Source: Kluyvera sp047971185
Lineage (GTDB): Bacteria; Pseudomonadota; Gammaproteobacteria; Enterobacterales; Enterobacteriaceae
DNA: 64,000 bases
Assembly: GCF_047971185.1 (NCBI RefSeq)
Contig: NZ_JBKDZH010000042.1
Location: forward strand, 1-64,000
Direction: 5' to 3'
This document shows positions 33,174 through 41,361 of the stretch, one piece after another. The position numbers and the translations under genes were made by a program. The notes under the pieces were generated by a model. The model did not search any database. It had not been told where the DNA came from and was given only the letters and a program-made list of their open reading frames with translations. The number at the start of each line of letters is the position of its first letter. Position 1 is the stretch's first letter.

Positions 33174-34988
33174 GTGAGCGAAATATCAAAAGTATTGTCA
33201 TCACGAGAAGACGTAACAACCACGCTGATGACGATGCTGAGCGCTCTCGATAAACAATTTCCCGCCGGCGTGGCGCAGTTTTCGCTGGGTAACACCTGCG
33301 CGCACTACACCACGGATATCGCGGAGATGGAGGGCTTATCGAGAGCGCTTTGGGGGCTGTTCCCGCTGCTGGCGGGCGGGGCGGAGGTGCCGTTCAGCGA
33401 CAAGTATATTACGGCCATTAAGCTTGGTACTGACCCTCATAGCCCGTCCTACTGGGGCGATACCGGGCCGTACGATCAGCGGCTGGTGGAGATGGCCGCC
33501 TACGGGCTGGGCCTGGCGCTAATGCAGGATAAGCTCACCGCGCATTTCAGCGAGGGCGAACTGGCGAATCTGCACCGCTGGCTGAATCAAATCACCGATG
33601 CCCAGATGCCGGATAGCAACTGGAACTACTTCGCGGTGATTGTCCAGCTGGGCTTTAAACGCGCGGGCCTGCCTTACGACCAGGCGGCGATCGATCGTCG
33701 CTTCACGATGATGGAAGCCTACTACCTCGGCGACGGCTGGTATTCCGACGGCCCCGGCCGCCCGAAAGACTACTACATCTCAATGGCGTTCCACTTCTAC
33801 GGCCTGATTTACGCCACCCTCAACGCCAATGATGACCCGGCGCGCGCGGCGACGCTGCGCGATCGCGCCAGCCAGTTTGCCAAAGATTTTATCTATATGT
33901 CCGCCGCCGACGGCGCGTCGGTGCCGTTTGGTCGCAGCCTGACCTACCGTTTTGCGATGGTCGCCTTCTGGAGCGGCGTCGCGTTTGCCGGGCTGGACGT
34001 CTTCTCGCCGGGGGTCGTGAAGGGCATCATCCTGCGCCACCTGCGCTGGTGGCTGGCGCAGCCGATCTTCGATCGCGACGGTATTTTAACGCTGGGCTTC
34101 GCCTACCCGAATCTGGCGATGTGTGAAGACTACAACTCGCCCGGCTCGCCGTACTGGGCGCTGAAAGTGTTCCTGATCCTCGCGCTGCCCGCCGATCACG
34201 CTTTCTGGCAGGCAGAAGAGCTGCCGCTGCCGACGCTGGAGCCGGTGCACGCGATTGCCCCCGCGCAGCAGATTTTGCAGCACGATAAGGGCTCGCAGCA
34301 CGTGGTCATGCTGACCTCCGGGCAGCTTGAGCTGAACAACTACGTCAATACCGAGGCGAAATATACCCGGTTTGCCTACTCGACCCGCTTCGGCTTCACC
34401 ATTGAGCGCGGGCGCTACGGCATTAAACACGCGGCCTGCGACTCCATGCTGCTGCTGTCGGATAACGACAACTACTGGCGCGGGCGTCGTGAGTGCGCCC
34501 GCGTGGAGATGCTGGACGGCGCAATCTACTCCCGCTGGCTGCCGTGGCACGATGTGCAGGTCGACAGCTGGCTGATTCCCTGCGGCGAATGGCACGTACG
34601 CGTGCACCGGGTGAATACCGCGCGTCGTCTGCAAACGGTGGAGGGAGGCTTTGCGGTGATGAAGGCTGACGCAGAAATTACCGTCGGTCAAAGCCGAATT
34701 TCTGCCGCCAACGGCACCAGCGCGGTGGTTGATCTCTCCCCGCTGGCGGTGCGTCAGGCAGACAGCGTGATCACGCCGCCGAATAGCAGCGTGATGTTCC
34801 CGGAATGCGCGTCTATCCCGATACTGGCCGGCGATATTGCGCCCGGCGAACACTGGCTGTGCTGTGCGGTGGTGGCCAGCGGCACTGTGGACGCTCCGCT
34901 GCCGGAGCTCCCGACGCTACATATTGAAAATAATGCGCTGAGCGTGACGGATAACGTCAGCGGGAAAATAACCCATTTGAGTTTATAA
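33174..34988 (+). CDS. DUF2264 domain protein, candidate carbohydrate-active enzyme
   Basis: I recognise the DUF2264 family but no proven function. The GTG at 33,174 (604 residues, VSEISKVL) is preferred since GGGGG and AGGA lie before it; an ATG at 33,150 with no spaced binding site is the alternative. The N-terminal two thirds are helical with many aromatic and acidic motifs (HSPSYWGDTGPYDQRLVEMAAYGLGL split over 93-125, DSNWNYFAV, DGWYSDGPG, GRSLTYRF, EDYNSPGSPYW), as in alpha/alpha-toroid lyases and hydrolases. The C-terminal third looks beta-rich, recalling heparinase II/III-like sandwiches. There is no signal peptide, so it acts in the cytoplasm. Context is a symporter and a GH88 hydrolase. 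Confidence 0.8.
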   Translation: MSEISKVLSSREDVTTTLMTMLSALDKQFPAGVAQFSLGNTCAHYTTDIAEMEGLSRALWGLFPLLAGGAEVPFSDKYITAIKLGTDPHSPSYWGDTGPYDQRLVEMAAYGLGLALMQDKLTAHFSEGELANLHRWLNQITDAQMPDSNWNYFAVIVQLGFKRAGLPYDQAAIDRRFTMMEAYYLGDGWYSDGPGRPKDYYISMAFHFYGLIYATLNANDDPARAATLRDRASQFAKDFIYMSAADGASVPFGRSLTYRFAMVAFWSGVAFAGLDVFSPGVVKGIILRHLRWWLAQPIFDRDGILTLGFAYPNLAMCEDYNSPGSPYWALKVFLILALPADHAFWQAEELPLPTLEPVHAIAPAQQILQHDKGSQHVVMLTSGQLELNNYVNTEAKYTRFAYSTRFGFTIERGRYGIKHAACDSMLLLSDNDNYWRGRRECARVEMLDGAIYSRWLPWHDVQVDSWLIPCGEWHVRVHRVNTARRLQTVEGGFAVMKADAEITVGQSRISAANGTSAVVDLSPLAVRQADSVITPPNSSVMFPECASIPILAGDIAPGEHWLCCAVVASGTVDAPLPELPTLHIENNALSVTDNVSGKITHLSL

Positions 34989-35025
34989 CCTTCCGGATAA
35001 CAGCAAAAAACCGGGATACCCCCTC

Positions 35026-35058
35026 GCCAGCTTTGAATTGTGATGATTCAGAGCTGGC
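35026..35058 (+). other. Intercistronic hairpin between DUF2264 and symporter genes
   Basis: GCCAGCTTTGAAT and ATTCAGAGCTGGC form a 13-base-pair stem with one G-U pair and a seven-base loop. No T-run follows, so it is not a standard terminator. It lies 28 bases ahead of the symporter start codon and could set mRNA processing or stability, or be an operator for an internal promoter. Confidence 0.5.
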
Positions 35059-35085
35059 ACCCTACAAAGTTTTGTCGAGGACCGT

Positions 35086-36354
35086 ATGGAAAAAATAACG
35101 TCTGCAAACAGGCTGGAATATTACAAAATAAGTTCGTTTATCTTTTTATATTTCTTTACCTGGTCTGCCAGTATTGGCCTTTTTGCCATTTGGCTGGGGC
35201 AAAAAGCGGAACTCAGCGGCGCGGTCATTGGTACCGTCTTTGCCGTCAACGGAATATTCTCGGTCATTCTCAAACCGATCTATGGCTATATTCTCGATAA
35301 AATCGGCATGAGTAAGTATCTGCTCTATTTTGTGGTGGTGATGTCCGCCCTGATGGCGCCGTTCTTTATTTATGTTTATCAGCCGCTGCTGCTGTCCTAC
35401 ACCACCCTGGGGATTATTGTTGGTGCGATTTATCTGAGCTTCGCGTGGTATGCCGGCGTCGCGGCCTGTGAATCGTATGCCGACCGCTACAGCCGTCTGA
35501 ACAGCATGGAATTTGGCCAGATTCGTATGTGGGGCTCGCTCGGCTGGGCGGTGGCGTCCTCGTTCTCCGGCCTGCTGTTTAATATCTCTCCGGCCTACAA
35601 CTTTATTCTCGGCAGCGTTGCCTCGCTGGTCATGCTGGCGGTATTAATCAGCCTGAAGGTCGATACTGAAAGCCGTAATGCCAGCGCGGTGATCTCAAAA
35701 GATAAGATTGTCCTGAAAGACGTTTTCGACCTGCTGAAAAGCGGCAAATTCTGGGCTTTCTGCCTGTATGTCGCCGGCGTGGCGTGGATGATGTTCGTCG
35801 CCGAGCAGCAGTTCTCGCGCTATTTCGTGACCTTCTTTGATGATGTTCATGAAGGCAATACCATTTTTGGTCTGCTCGGAACCGTGCAGTCCGGCACCGA
35901 ATTTGTCATGTATATCTTTATGCCGATGTTCGTTAACTATATTGGCGCCAAGCGCGGCCTGCTGATTGTTGGCGCATTAGTCGGCGCGCGTCTGGTTATT
36001 TCCGGCCTCTGCGACTCTCACCTGCTTATTTCGGTGATTAAACCGCTGTACGGTCTGGAAATCTGTCTGCTGCTGGTGTCGGTATTTAAATATATCGCCG
36101 AGCATTTCGACAAGCGCGTTAACGCTACCATGTATTTATTAGGCTACCAGGCGATGCTGTATATCGGTAACGTCGTGGTCTCCTCACCGGCTGGATTATT
36201 GTACGACCGTATTGGCTTTGAAAAGACCTATATGATCATGGGCGGGATTGCGCTGTTCTTCACGCTGATTTCCGCCTTCACCTTATCCGCCTGTAAACGA
36301 CAGAATCATCGCCAGCCAGCCCTTGATGTGGCTGAAAATGGTATTTCTAAATAA
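35086..36354 (+). CDS. MFS oligosaccharide/H+ symporter (LacY-like family)
   Basis: The 422-residue protein has twelve membrane segments and belongs to the oligosaccharide:proton symporter group. It opens YYKISSFIFLYFFTWSASIGLFAIWL and has the loop motif KPIYGYILDKIGMSKYLLY, both LacY/RafB/CscB-like. The mid-protein FGQIRMWGSLGWAVAS includes the conserved arginine. It is placed between the DUF2264 gene and the GH88 gene, so its likely cargo is an unsaturated or acidic di- or oligosaccharide that these enzymes then break down. GTCGAGGA precedes the ATG. Confidence 0.9.
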   Translation: MEKITSANRLEYYKISSFIFLYFFTWSASIGLFAIWLGQKAELSGAVIGTVFAVNGIFSVILKPIYGYILDKIGMSKYLLYFVVVMSALMAPFFIYVYQPLLLSYTTLGIIVGAIYLSFAWYAGVAACESYADRYSRLNSMEFGQIRMWGSLGWAVASSFSGLLFNISPAYNFILGSVASLVMLAVLISLKVDTESRNASAVISKDKIVLKDVFDLLKSGKFWAFCLYVAGVAWMMFVAEQQFSRYFVTFFDDVHEGNTIFGLLGTVQSGTEFVMYIFMPMFVNYIGAKRGLLIVGALVGARLVISGLCDSHLLISVIKPLYGLEICLLLVSVFKYIAEHFDKRVNATMYLLGYQAMLYIGNVVVSSPAGLLYDRIGFEKTYMIMGGIALFFTLISAFTLSACKRQNHRQPALDVAENGISK

Positions 36355-36379
36355 GCCTTACTGATTGAAGGAACCGAAT

Positions 36380-37570
36380 ATGTTAAACCAAATCGTTGAG
36401 GAAAAATTACGCGAATTCCCGGGCGCTCCCGTTAATCTGCAAATGTTTAACGATCAGCTGTGCTCGGCGCGTAGCCATGTCCTTAATCTGATTAGCCGTC
36501 ATTTAACGGATTTCGGTGATAAATTCCCGGGCGAAGCCTGCGTCAACGGTTACTATCCGCTGACGGAAAACGTTGAGTGGACCACCAGTTTCTGGACCGG
36601 CCAGCTCTGGCTGGCATGGGAAATGACCGGTGAAGAGAAATACCGGGCGCTGGCGGAAAAACATGTGCGTTCGTTCGGCCTGCGTATTGCCGGGCGTCAT
36701 GATACCAACACCCACGATCTGGGCTTCCTCTACACGCTCTCGTGCGTGGCGGCGTGGCGTTTGACCGGCAACCGCGACGCGCGCGGTTTCTCCCTGCAGG
36801 CGGCGGAAGCATTGCTCGAACGCTTCCACCGCAAGGCGGAGATCATCCAGGCCTGGGGCGTCCTCACCGACCCGGAGCAGGCCGGGCGGATGATCATTGA
36901 CTGCACCATGAACCTGCCGCTGCTGTATTGGGCAACCGAGCAGACCGGCGACCCGCGCTTTGCCGATGCAGCCCGTGCCCACGTGCGCCAGTCGGCGAAG
37001 TATCTGGTGCGCGAAGATGCCTCGACCTATCACACCTACTATATGGACGTGCTGACCGGCGAGCCGCGCTTCGGCAAAACGCAGCAGGGCTACGCGGACG
37101 ACTCCTGCTGGTCGCGAGGCCAGGCGTGGGGGATTTACGGCTTTATGCTGAGCTTCCTCTATACCGGTGATAAGGAGCTGATCAGCCTGTCGAAAAAGCT
37201 GGCTAACTACTTCCTTAATCGTCTTCCGGAAGATGCGGTGTGCCACTGGGATCTGGCGCTGGTCGGTACCGACGCGCTGCGCGATTCGTCATCGGCGGCG
37301 ATTGCGGTGTGCGGGCTGCTGGAGCTGGTGAAGCATCTGCCGACCACCGATCCGGACCGCGAGCGCTATCAGCAGTGGGCGATGGGCATTATGTCATCGC
37401 TGTCAAAACACTACCTGATGGGGGGGGACGAGCCGGGTACCGGCGTGCTGAAGCATTCGGTGTATCACTTCGCCAGCGATAAGGGCGTGGACGAGTGCTG
37501 TAGCTGGGGGGATTACTTCTATGTGGAAGCGCTGATGCGCATGACGCAGAGCTGGAAGCTGTACTGGTAA
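36380..37570 (+). CDS. Unsaturated glucuronyl hydrolase, family GH88
   Basis: This enzyme hydrates the 4,5-double bond of an unsaturated uronic acid at the non-reducing end of an oligosaccharide, releasing it for the KduI/KduD pathway. The 396-residue protein (ATG at 36,380 with AAGGA upstream) is an alpha/alpha-barrel. The two catalytic aspartates of the family are placed at D113 in THDLGFLY and D174 in IIDCTMNLPLLYWA. Further family motifs are TGQLWLAWE, YADDSCWSRGQAWGIYG and the C-terminal WGDYFYVEALMR. There is no signal peptide, so it works on imported substrate. It ends the island. GH105 enzymes are related but the DCTMNL context favours GH88. Confidence 0.9.
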   Translation: MLNQIVEEKLREFPGAPVNLQMFNDQLCSARSHVLNLISRHLTDFGDKFPGEACVNGYYPLTENVEWTTSFWTGQLWLAWEMTGEEKYRALAEKHVRSFGLRIAGRHDTNTHDLGFLYTLSCVAAWRLTGNRDARGFSLQAAEALLERFHRKAEIIQAWGVLTDPEQAGRMIIDCTMNLPLLYWATEQTGDPRFADAARAHVRQSAKYLVREDASTYHTYYMDVLTGEPRFGKTQQGYADDSCWSRGQAWGIYGFMLSFLYTGDKELISLSKKLANYFLNRLPEDAVCHWDLALVGTDALRDSSSAAIAVCGLLELVKHLPTTDPDRERYQQWAMGIMSSLSKHYLMGGDEPGTGVLKHSVYHFASDKGVDECCSWGDYFYVEALMRMTQSWKLYW

Positions 37571-37576
37571 ACAGGT

Positions 37577-37693
37577 ATGCGTAGCCTGGAGTCCGTGAAA
37601 CCCCGGCGTCACTGCGTTCGGCCGGGCTACGCGTTGGGATATGTAGCCCGGACGAGGTGAGTGAGCACCGACTCCGGGAAACCCCGGCGACGG
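37577..37693. repeat. Paired REP/BIME-type repeats between GH88 gene and ygiN
   Basis: Two inverted copies are visible. The first is CCCCGGCGTCACTGCG then TTCGGCCGGGCTACGC; the second is TAGCCCGGACGAGGTGAGTG with ACTCCGGGAAACCCCGGCG. This is the enterobacterial BIME layout and it separates two convergent transcripts. Confidence 0.82.
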
Positions 37694-37704
37694 AGAATGC
37701 TTAC

Positions 37705-38019
37705 TTAAACGCCCGCTTCCAGGATACGAATCGTCGTATCCAGCACGTCGCCTTTCACTGCTTCGCTCCAGGCTTTCATGTGCGGCGTCTGCAGGTGCGC
37801 ATCAAGATGCGCCACGCTTTCCCACACTTCTACCATCACGATAGAGTCCGGCGCGGTGGTCTGGAAGCTTACGCCTGCCGCATGGTCAACCATCGGCGCA
37901 TAGCCGTGGCAGCCGTCTTCTTGCAAAACGGTCGGGATAATTTTCGCGAACTGATCCAGTACCGCCTGACGGTGGTGTTGGCCCGGACGGGTACGGATTT
38001 CAGCAATAACTGTCAACAT
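37705..38019 (-). CDS. ygiN: Quinol monooxygenase YgiN
   Basis: YgiN is a small ABM-domain protein that oxidises menadiol to menadione and is thought to form a quinone redox cycle with MdaB. The 104-residue product starts MLTVIAEIRTRPGQHHRQAV and shows the dimeric ferredoxin-like fold motifs VMVEVWESVAHLDAHLQTPHM. It is 30 bases after mdaB on the same strand, as in E. coli, so the two are probably co-transcribed. Confidence 0.95.
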   Translation of the reverse strand: MLTVIAEIRTRPGQHHRQAVLDQFAKIIPTVLQEDGCHGYAPMVDHAAGVSFQTTAPDSIVMVEVWESVAHLDAHLQTPHMKAWSEAVKGDVLDTTIRILEAGV

Positions 38020-38049
38020 GATTAACTCCTTCTAATACCTGCCTGACAG

Positions 38050-38631
38050 TTAACCAAAAATTTTACCAAGATGCTCGCGGTATTCTGCAATATAACGCGG
38101 AACGTCCGGCATTTTGATAACATCATTGGTGATAAAGGTCGGCAGCGCTTCCATTCCCAGGAACTGGTTCGCTTTGTGGAACGGCAGATACACGCCGTCA
38201 ACGCCGACGCCGTGGACGAACTGTTCTTTATCGGTGAAGGCCTCCATCGGCGCGTTCCAGGTCAGTGACAGCATATAGGTTTTGCCCTGAATCAGGCCGC
38301 CGGAGCCGTATTTCTTGCTGGCGTCGGAACGGGTACGGCCATCGCTGGCGTACAGCGAGCCGTGACCTTCGGTGAAGACGTCATCGATATATTTTTTCAC
38401 CGTCCACGGCGCGCCCATCCACCAGCCCGGCATCTGCCAGATGACGGAATCGGCCCACAGGAAGTTCTGTACTTCGGCTTTGACGTCGTAGTCGCCGTCG
38501 GCGCGAACCACTCTAACATCATGCCCGAGGTCGCGCAGGAAGGTTTCCGCGACTTCGGTCAGGGTGTCATTCAGCTGGCCGTTGGAATGGCCGAATTTTT
38601 TCGCGCCGTTAACAATCAGGATGTTGCTCAT
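38050..38631 (-). CDS. mdaB: NADPH:quinone oxidoreductase MdaB
   Basis: MdaB reduces quinones by two electrons using NADPH and FAD, which protects against semiquinone stress. The 193-residue protein is a flavodoxin-like quinone reductase: NILIVNGAKKFGHSNGQLN is the flavin phosphate loop, and WQMPGWWMGAPWTVKKYID is the family signature. Full length against E. coli. It starts the mdaB-ygiN pair and lies just upstream of nothing else on its strand; qseC ends about 110 bases away. Confidence 0.95.
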   Translation of the reverse strand: MSNILIVNGAKKFGHSNGQLNDTLTEVAETFLRDLGHDVRVVRADGDYDVKAEVQNFLWADSVIWQMPGWWMGAPWTVKKYIDDVFTEGHGSLYASDGRTRSDASKKYGSGGLIQGKTYMLSLTWNAPMEAFTDKEQFVHGVGVDGVYLPFHKANQFLGMEALPTFITNDVIKMPDVPRYIAEYREHLGKIFG

Positions 38632-38738
38632 TATCTGTCCTCAGTAAAATGCCTTTGTCAGCTATGATACCTGGCTCTTCGCAGCGGTTAAATGTGCAAA
38701 ATGTGCAAAGTCTTTTGCTAAAACAGCAATAATCTTTG

Positions 38739-40088
38739 TTATCCGCGAACAGTGACCTGGAAACCGCCGTCGGGCGCATTACTGAAGGTGACGGTCATCT
38801 GGTGCAGCGCGGCGATGCGCTGCACGATAGACAGCCCCAGACCGCTGCCGGTTTCATCCTGCCCCGGCGGGCGGTAGAAGCGTTCACCGATGCGCGCCAG
38901 CGCCTCCGGGCTGATGCCAGGGCCGTTATCGCGTACGCTAAACCCGTCCTGGGTCAGCGTGACGTCCACCACGCTGCCCGGCGGGCTATAGCGTACGGCG
39001 TTATCCAGCAGATTGCGCACCAGCAGGCTCAGCAGCAGCGGCTGCGCGGTGCGGGTCACCGGCTGGGCGTTCAGGTGCAGACGCACCTCAATACCCGCTT
39101 TTTGCGCGCTGTGGTAGATGTCCATGACTGAGGATTGCAGCAGTTCATCCAGCGCGACGGTCTGCACGTCCGCCAGCTGTTCAAGGGAGTCGAGGCGCGA
39201 AAGGGTAAGCAGCTGCTCGACCAGCCGGGTCGCACGATCGATCCCGGTATGCAGCTGCATCAGCGCTTTGCGCTGGCTTTCGGGATCGTCCTGCGACATC
39301 TGCGCCACTTCCGCCTGCACCCGCAGCGCCGTAAGCGGGCTGCGCAGCTCGTGGGCGGCGTCGGAGGTAAAGCGCCGCTCGCGGGTCATCATGTCGTGGG
39401 TTCGGCGGAACAGCTGATTAAGGGCGTCCAGCAGCGGACGAACTTCGGTCGGCACGCCGTCGGTACTCAGCGGTTCACCGGCGTCCGGGTCGCGCTGGCT
39501 TAGGGTCCGGGTGAGCTTTTTCAGCGGCGCCAGCTCGCGGCTCAGCAGCACAATCAGCAGCAAAAACATCACCGGCAGCGCGATAAGCCACGGCGTCAGC
39601 TGGCCGGTAATGATATCCAGCGCCATCTCGCGCCGGTAGTCCCACTCCTGGCCGACGACGATACGGTACTTTTTATCGGCGGTGGTCAGCCACAGAAAAC
39701 GCCAGCGGTCATCATCATTGCTGAGCTGCCCGTCATCGAAGCCTTCCCGCCGGTAGTGATAGGGAATAAACGGCCCGTTTTCGCCGTCGTGCAGTACCAT
39801 TTTGCCGTCGGTGGTGTAGATGGCAAAGGCCAGCACGTCGTCATCCAGATGCCCATGCTTAACCTTTTTCGGCGCGCGTACCCACTGACGCGACGACGAA
39901 AGATCGGCAAAATCCATGGCGCTGATGCGCTTGGCGAACAGCATCTGCTGGGTATCGAACAGCTCATCCAGCTTTTTGGTGGTTTGCTTCCATGCCACGG
40001 CGCTGGCAAAGCACCAGGTGAGGGCGGCAAGCAGCATAAACAGCAGCGTCAGACGGACGCGCAGGCTAAGGCGGCGGAACAGATTCAT
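38739..40088 (-). CDS. qseC: Sensor histidine kinase QseC
   Basis: QseC is the membrane kinase of the QseBC system, reported to respond to autoinducer-3 and catecholamines in E. coli and linked to PmrAB. The 449-residue protein has an N-terminal membrane helix, a periplasmic sensor region, a second helix near 165-183, a HAMP-like linker, the phospho-acceptor H246 in SDAAHELRSPL, the N-box NLLDNAVRYSP, and G-boxes DNGPGI and GSGLGLSIV. It overlaps the qseB stop by four bases, so the two are translationally coupled. Confidence 0.95.
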   Translation of the reverse strand: MNLFRRLSLRVRLTLLFMLLAALTWCFASAVAWKQTTKKLDELFDTQQMLFAKRISAMDFADLSSSRQWVRAPKKVKHGHLDDDVLAFAIYTTDGKMVLHDGENGPFIPYHYRREGFDDGQLSNDDDRWRFLWLTTADKKYRIVVGQEWDYRREMALDIITGQLTPWLIALPVMFLLLIVLLSRELAPLKKLTRTLSQRDPDAGEPLSTDGVPTEVRPLLDALNQLFRRTHDMMTRERRFTSDAAHELRSPLTALRVQAEVAQMSQDDPESQRKALMQLHTGIDRATRLVEQLLTLSRLDSLEQLADVQTVALDELLQSSVMDIYHSAQKAGIEVRLHLNAQPVTRTAQPLLLSLLVRNLLDNAVRYSPPGSVVDVTLTQDGFSVRDNGPGISPEALARIGERFYRPPGQDETGSGLGLSIVQRIAALHQMTVTFSNAPDGGFQVTVRG

Positions 40089-40744
40089 TGGTCACCCAGG
40101 GTGTAGCCGATACCGTGAACGGTGCGGATAAACGCGCTGCCGAGCTTGCGGCGCAGATGGTGGACGTGTACTTCAATGGCGTTGCTGGACACCTCTTCAT
40201 CCCAGCTGTAGAGCTTCTCTTCAATCAGCTTGCGCGGCAGCACGCGCCCGGCGTTGCGCAGCAGCAGTTCCAGCAGCGCGAACTCTTTGGGTTTGAGCGC
40301 CAGCGCTTCGCCTTTTAAGGTGGCGGTCAGGCTGCCGGGATCCAGCTCGACGTCGCCGTGACGTAATACGCTGCTGGGCTGCCCGTGGGCGCGGCGAATC
40401 AGCGCCTCCAGCCTGGCGGCCACTTCAATCAGGGCGAAGGGTTTACAGAGATAGTCGTCGGCGCCCAGACGCAGCCCTTCTACGCGTTGGCTGAGCGCAT
40501 CGCGGGCGGTGAGGATCAGCACCGGTTCGCGGTGCGACTTCTCGCGCCACTCGCGCAGAATATCCAGCCCATCAATGCCCGGCAGGGTAAGGTCAAGGAT
40601 CACCGCATCATAGGGGGCGTTATAGAGGGCGAGCTTTCCCTCCTCGCCGCGGGTAAACCAGTCGAGGGTGAAGCCCATTTTTCCCAGCCCGGTCTTGATG
40701 CCGTCGCCGATAAGCTTGTCATCTTCCACTAATAAAATACGCAT
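40085..40744 (-). CDS. qseB: Response regulator QseB
   Basis: QseB is an OmpR-type regulator. The ATG at 40,744 gives MRILLVEDDKLIGDGIKTGL and 219 residues as in E. coli; the upstream extension is not needed. D51 in VILDLTLPG is the phosphorylation site, and the C-terminal winged helix includes EVSSNAIEVHVHHLRRKLG. A PmrA/QseB-like direct repeat lies in the gap to the divergent ygiW gene and may serve both. Confidence 0.96.
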   Translation of the reverse strand: MRILLVEDDKLIGDGIKTGLGKMGFTLDWFTRGEEGKLALYNAPYDAVILDLTLPGIDGLDILREWREKSHREPVLILTARDALSQRVEGLRLGADDYLCKPFALIEVAARLEALIRRAHGQPSSVLRHGDVELDPGSLTATLKGEALALKPKEFALLELLLRNAGRVLPRKLIEEKLYSWDEEVSSNAIEVHVHHLRRKLGSAFIRTVHGIGYTLGDQ

Positions 40745-40828
40745 CTCACGCTCCTTGCCTGACACTCTGAATGGCAAGTAAACCGCGCCTTTGCCGCCGC
40801 TGTACAGCAAAAAAATTTCTTTTTTTCG

Positions 40829-40845
40829 CTTAAGAAGTTGTTAAG
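40829..40845. promoter_or_regulatory. PmrA/QseB-like direct repeat between qseB and ygiW
   Basis: CTTAAG-AAGTT-GTTAAG fits the PmrA-type box, two TTAA hexamers five bases apart, which QseB is also reported to bind. It is 50 bases before the ygiW start codon and 85 from qseB, so it could control either gene. Confidence 0.65.
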
Positions 40846-40894
40846 AATTGGCTGATGTAATAGTGAGCATAGTCAATAAAAAGGAGAGATTATC

Positions 40895-41290
40895 ATGAAG
40901 AAACTTGCTGCTTTCGCCGCTATTCTGGCCCTGGCATCCGCACCGGCCTTCGCCGCTAATCAGGGCGGTTTTACCGGCCCGTCCAGCACCACCACTACGC
41001 AAACCGGCGGCTTTACCGGCCCGAGTGGAACGGTCACCACCGCGGCCAACGCCAAATCAATGCGTGACGATACCTGGGTGACGCTGCGCGGTAATATCAC
41101 CGAGCGTGTTTCCGACGATTTGTATATCTTTAAAGATTCCAGCGGCACTATCAATGTCGATATCGATCACAAGCGCTGGAACGGCCAGACCATCTCCCCT
41201 CAGGATCTGGTGGAAATCCAGGGCGAAGTGGATAAAGACTGGAACTCCGTGGAAGTCGACGTGAAGCAGATTCGTAAAGTGAATCCGTAA
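40895..41290 (+). CDS. ygiW: Periplasmic OB-fold protein YgiW
   Basis: YgiW belongs to the BOF family of periplasmic OB-fold proteins; the Salmonella homologue VisP is linked to stress and virulence. The 131 residues have a signal peptide MKKLAAFAAILALASAPAFA, a tandem GGFTGPS repeat (residues about 24-45), and the BOF core DDTWVTLRGNITERVSDDLY with NVDIDHKRWNGQTI. It is divergent from qseB. A well-formed AAGGAGAG site precedes the ATG. Confidence 0.94.
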   Translation: MKKLAAFAAILALASAPAFAANQGGFTGPSSTTTTQTGGFTGPSGTVTTAANAKSMRDDTWVTLRGNITERVSDDLYIFKDSSGTINVDIDHKRWNGQTISPQDLVEIQGEVDKDWNSVEVDVKQIRKVNP

Positions 41291-41361
41291 CCCCACACTG
41301 CGCAAGATCGGTCAGGATTGACCGCCGCCTGGTGAGCAGAATGGGCCACAAGGAGGCAGTG

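Noticed and set aside
36365..36379. Upstream TTG start for the GH88 gene
   Set aside because: The ATG at 36,380 has an AAGGA site at good spacing, and the TTG lies inside that ribosome-binding region.
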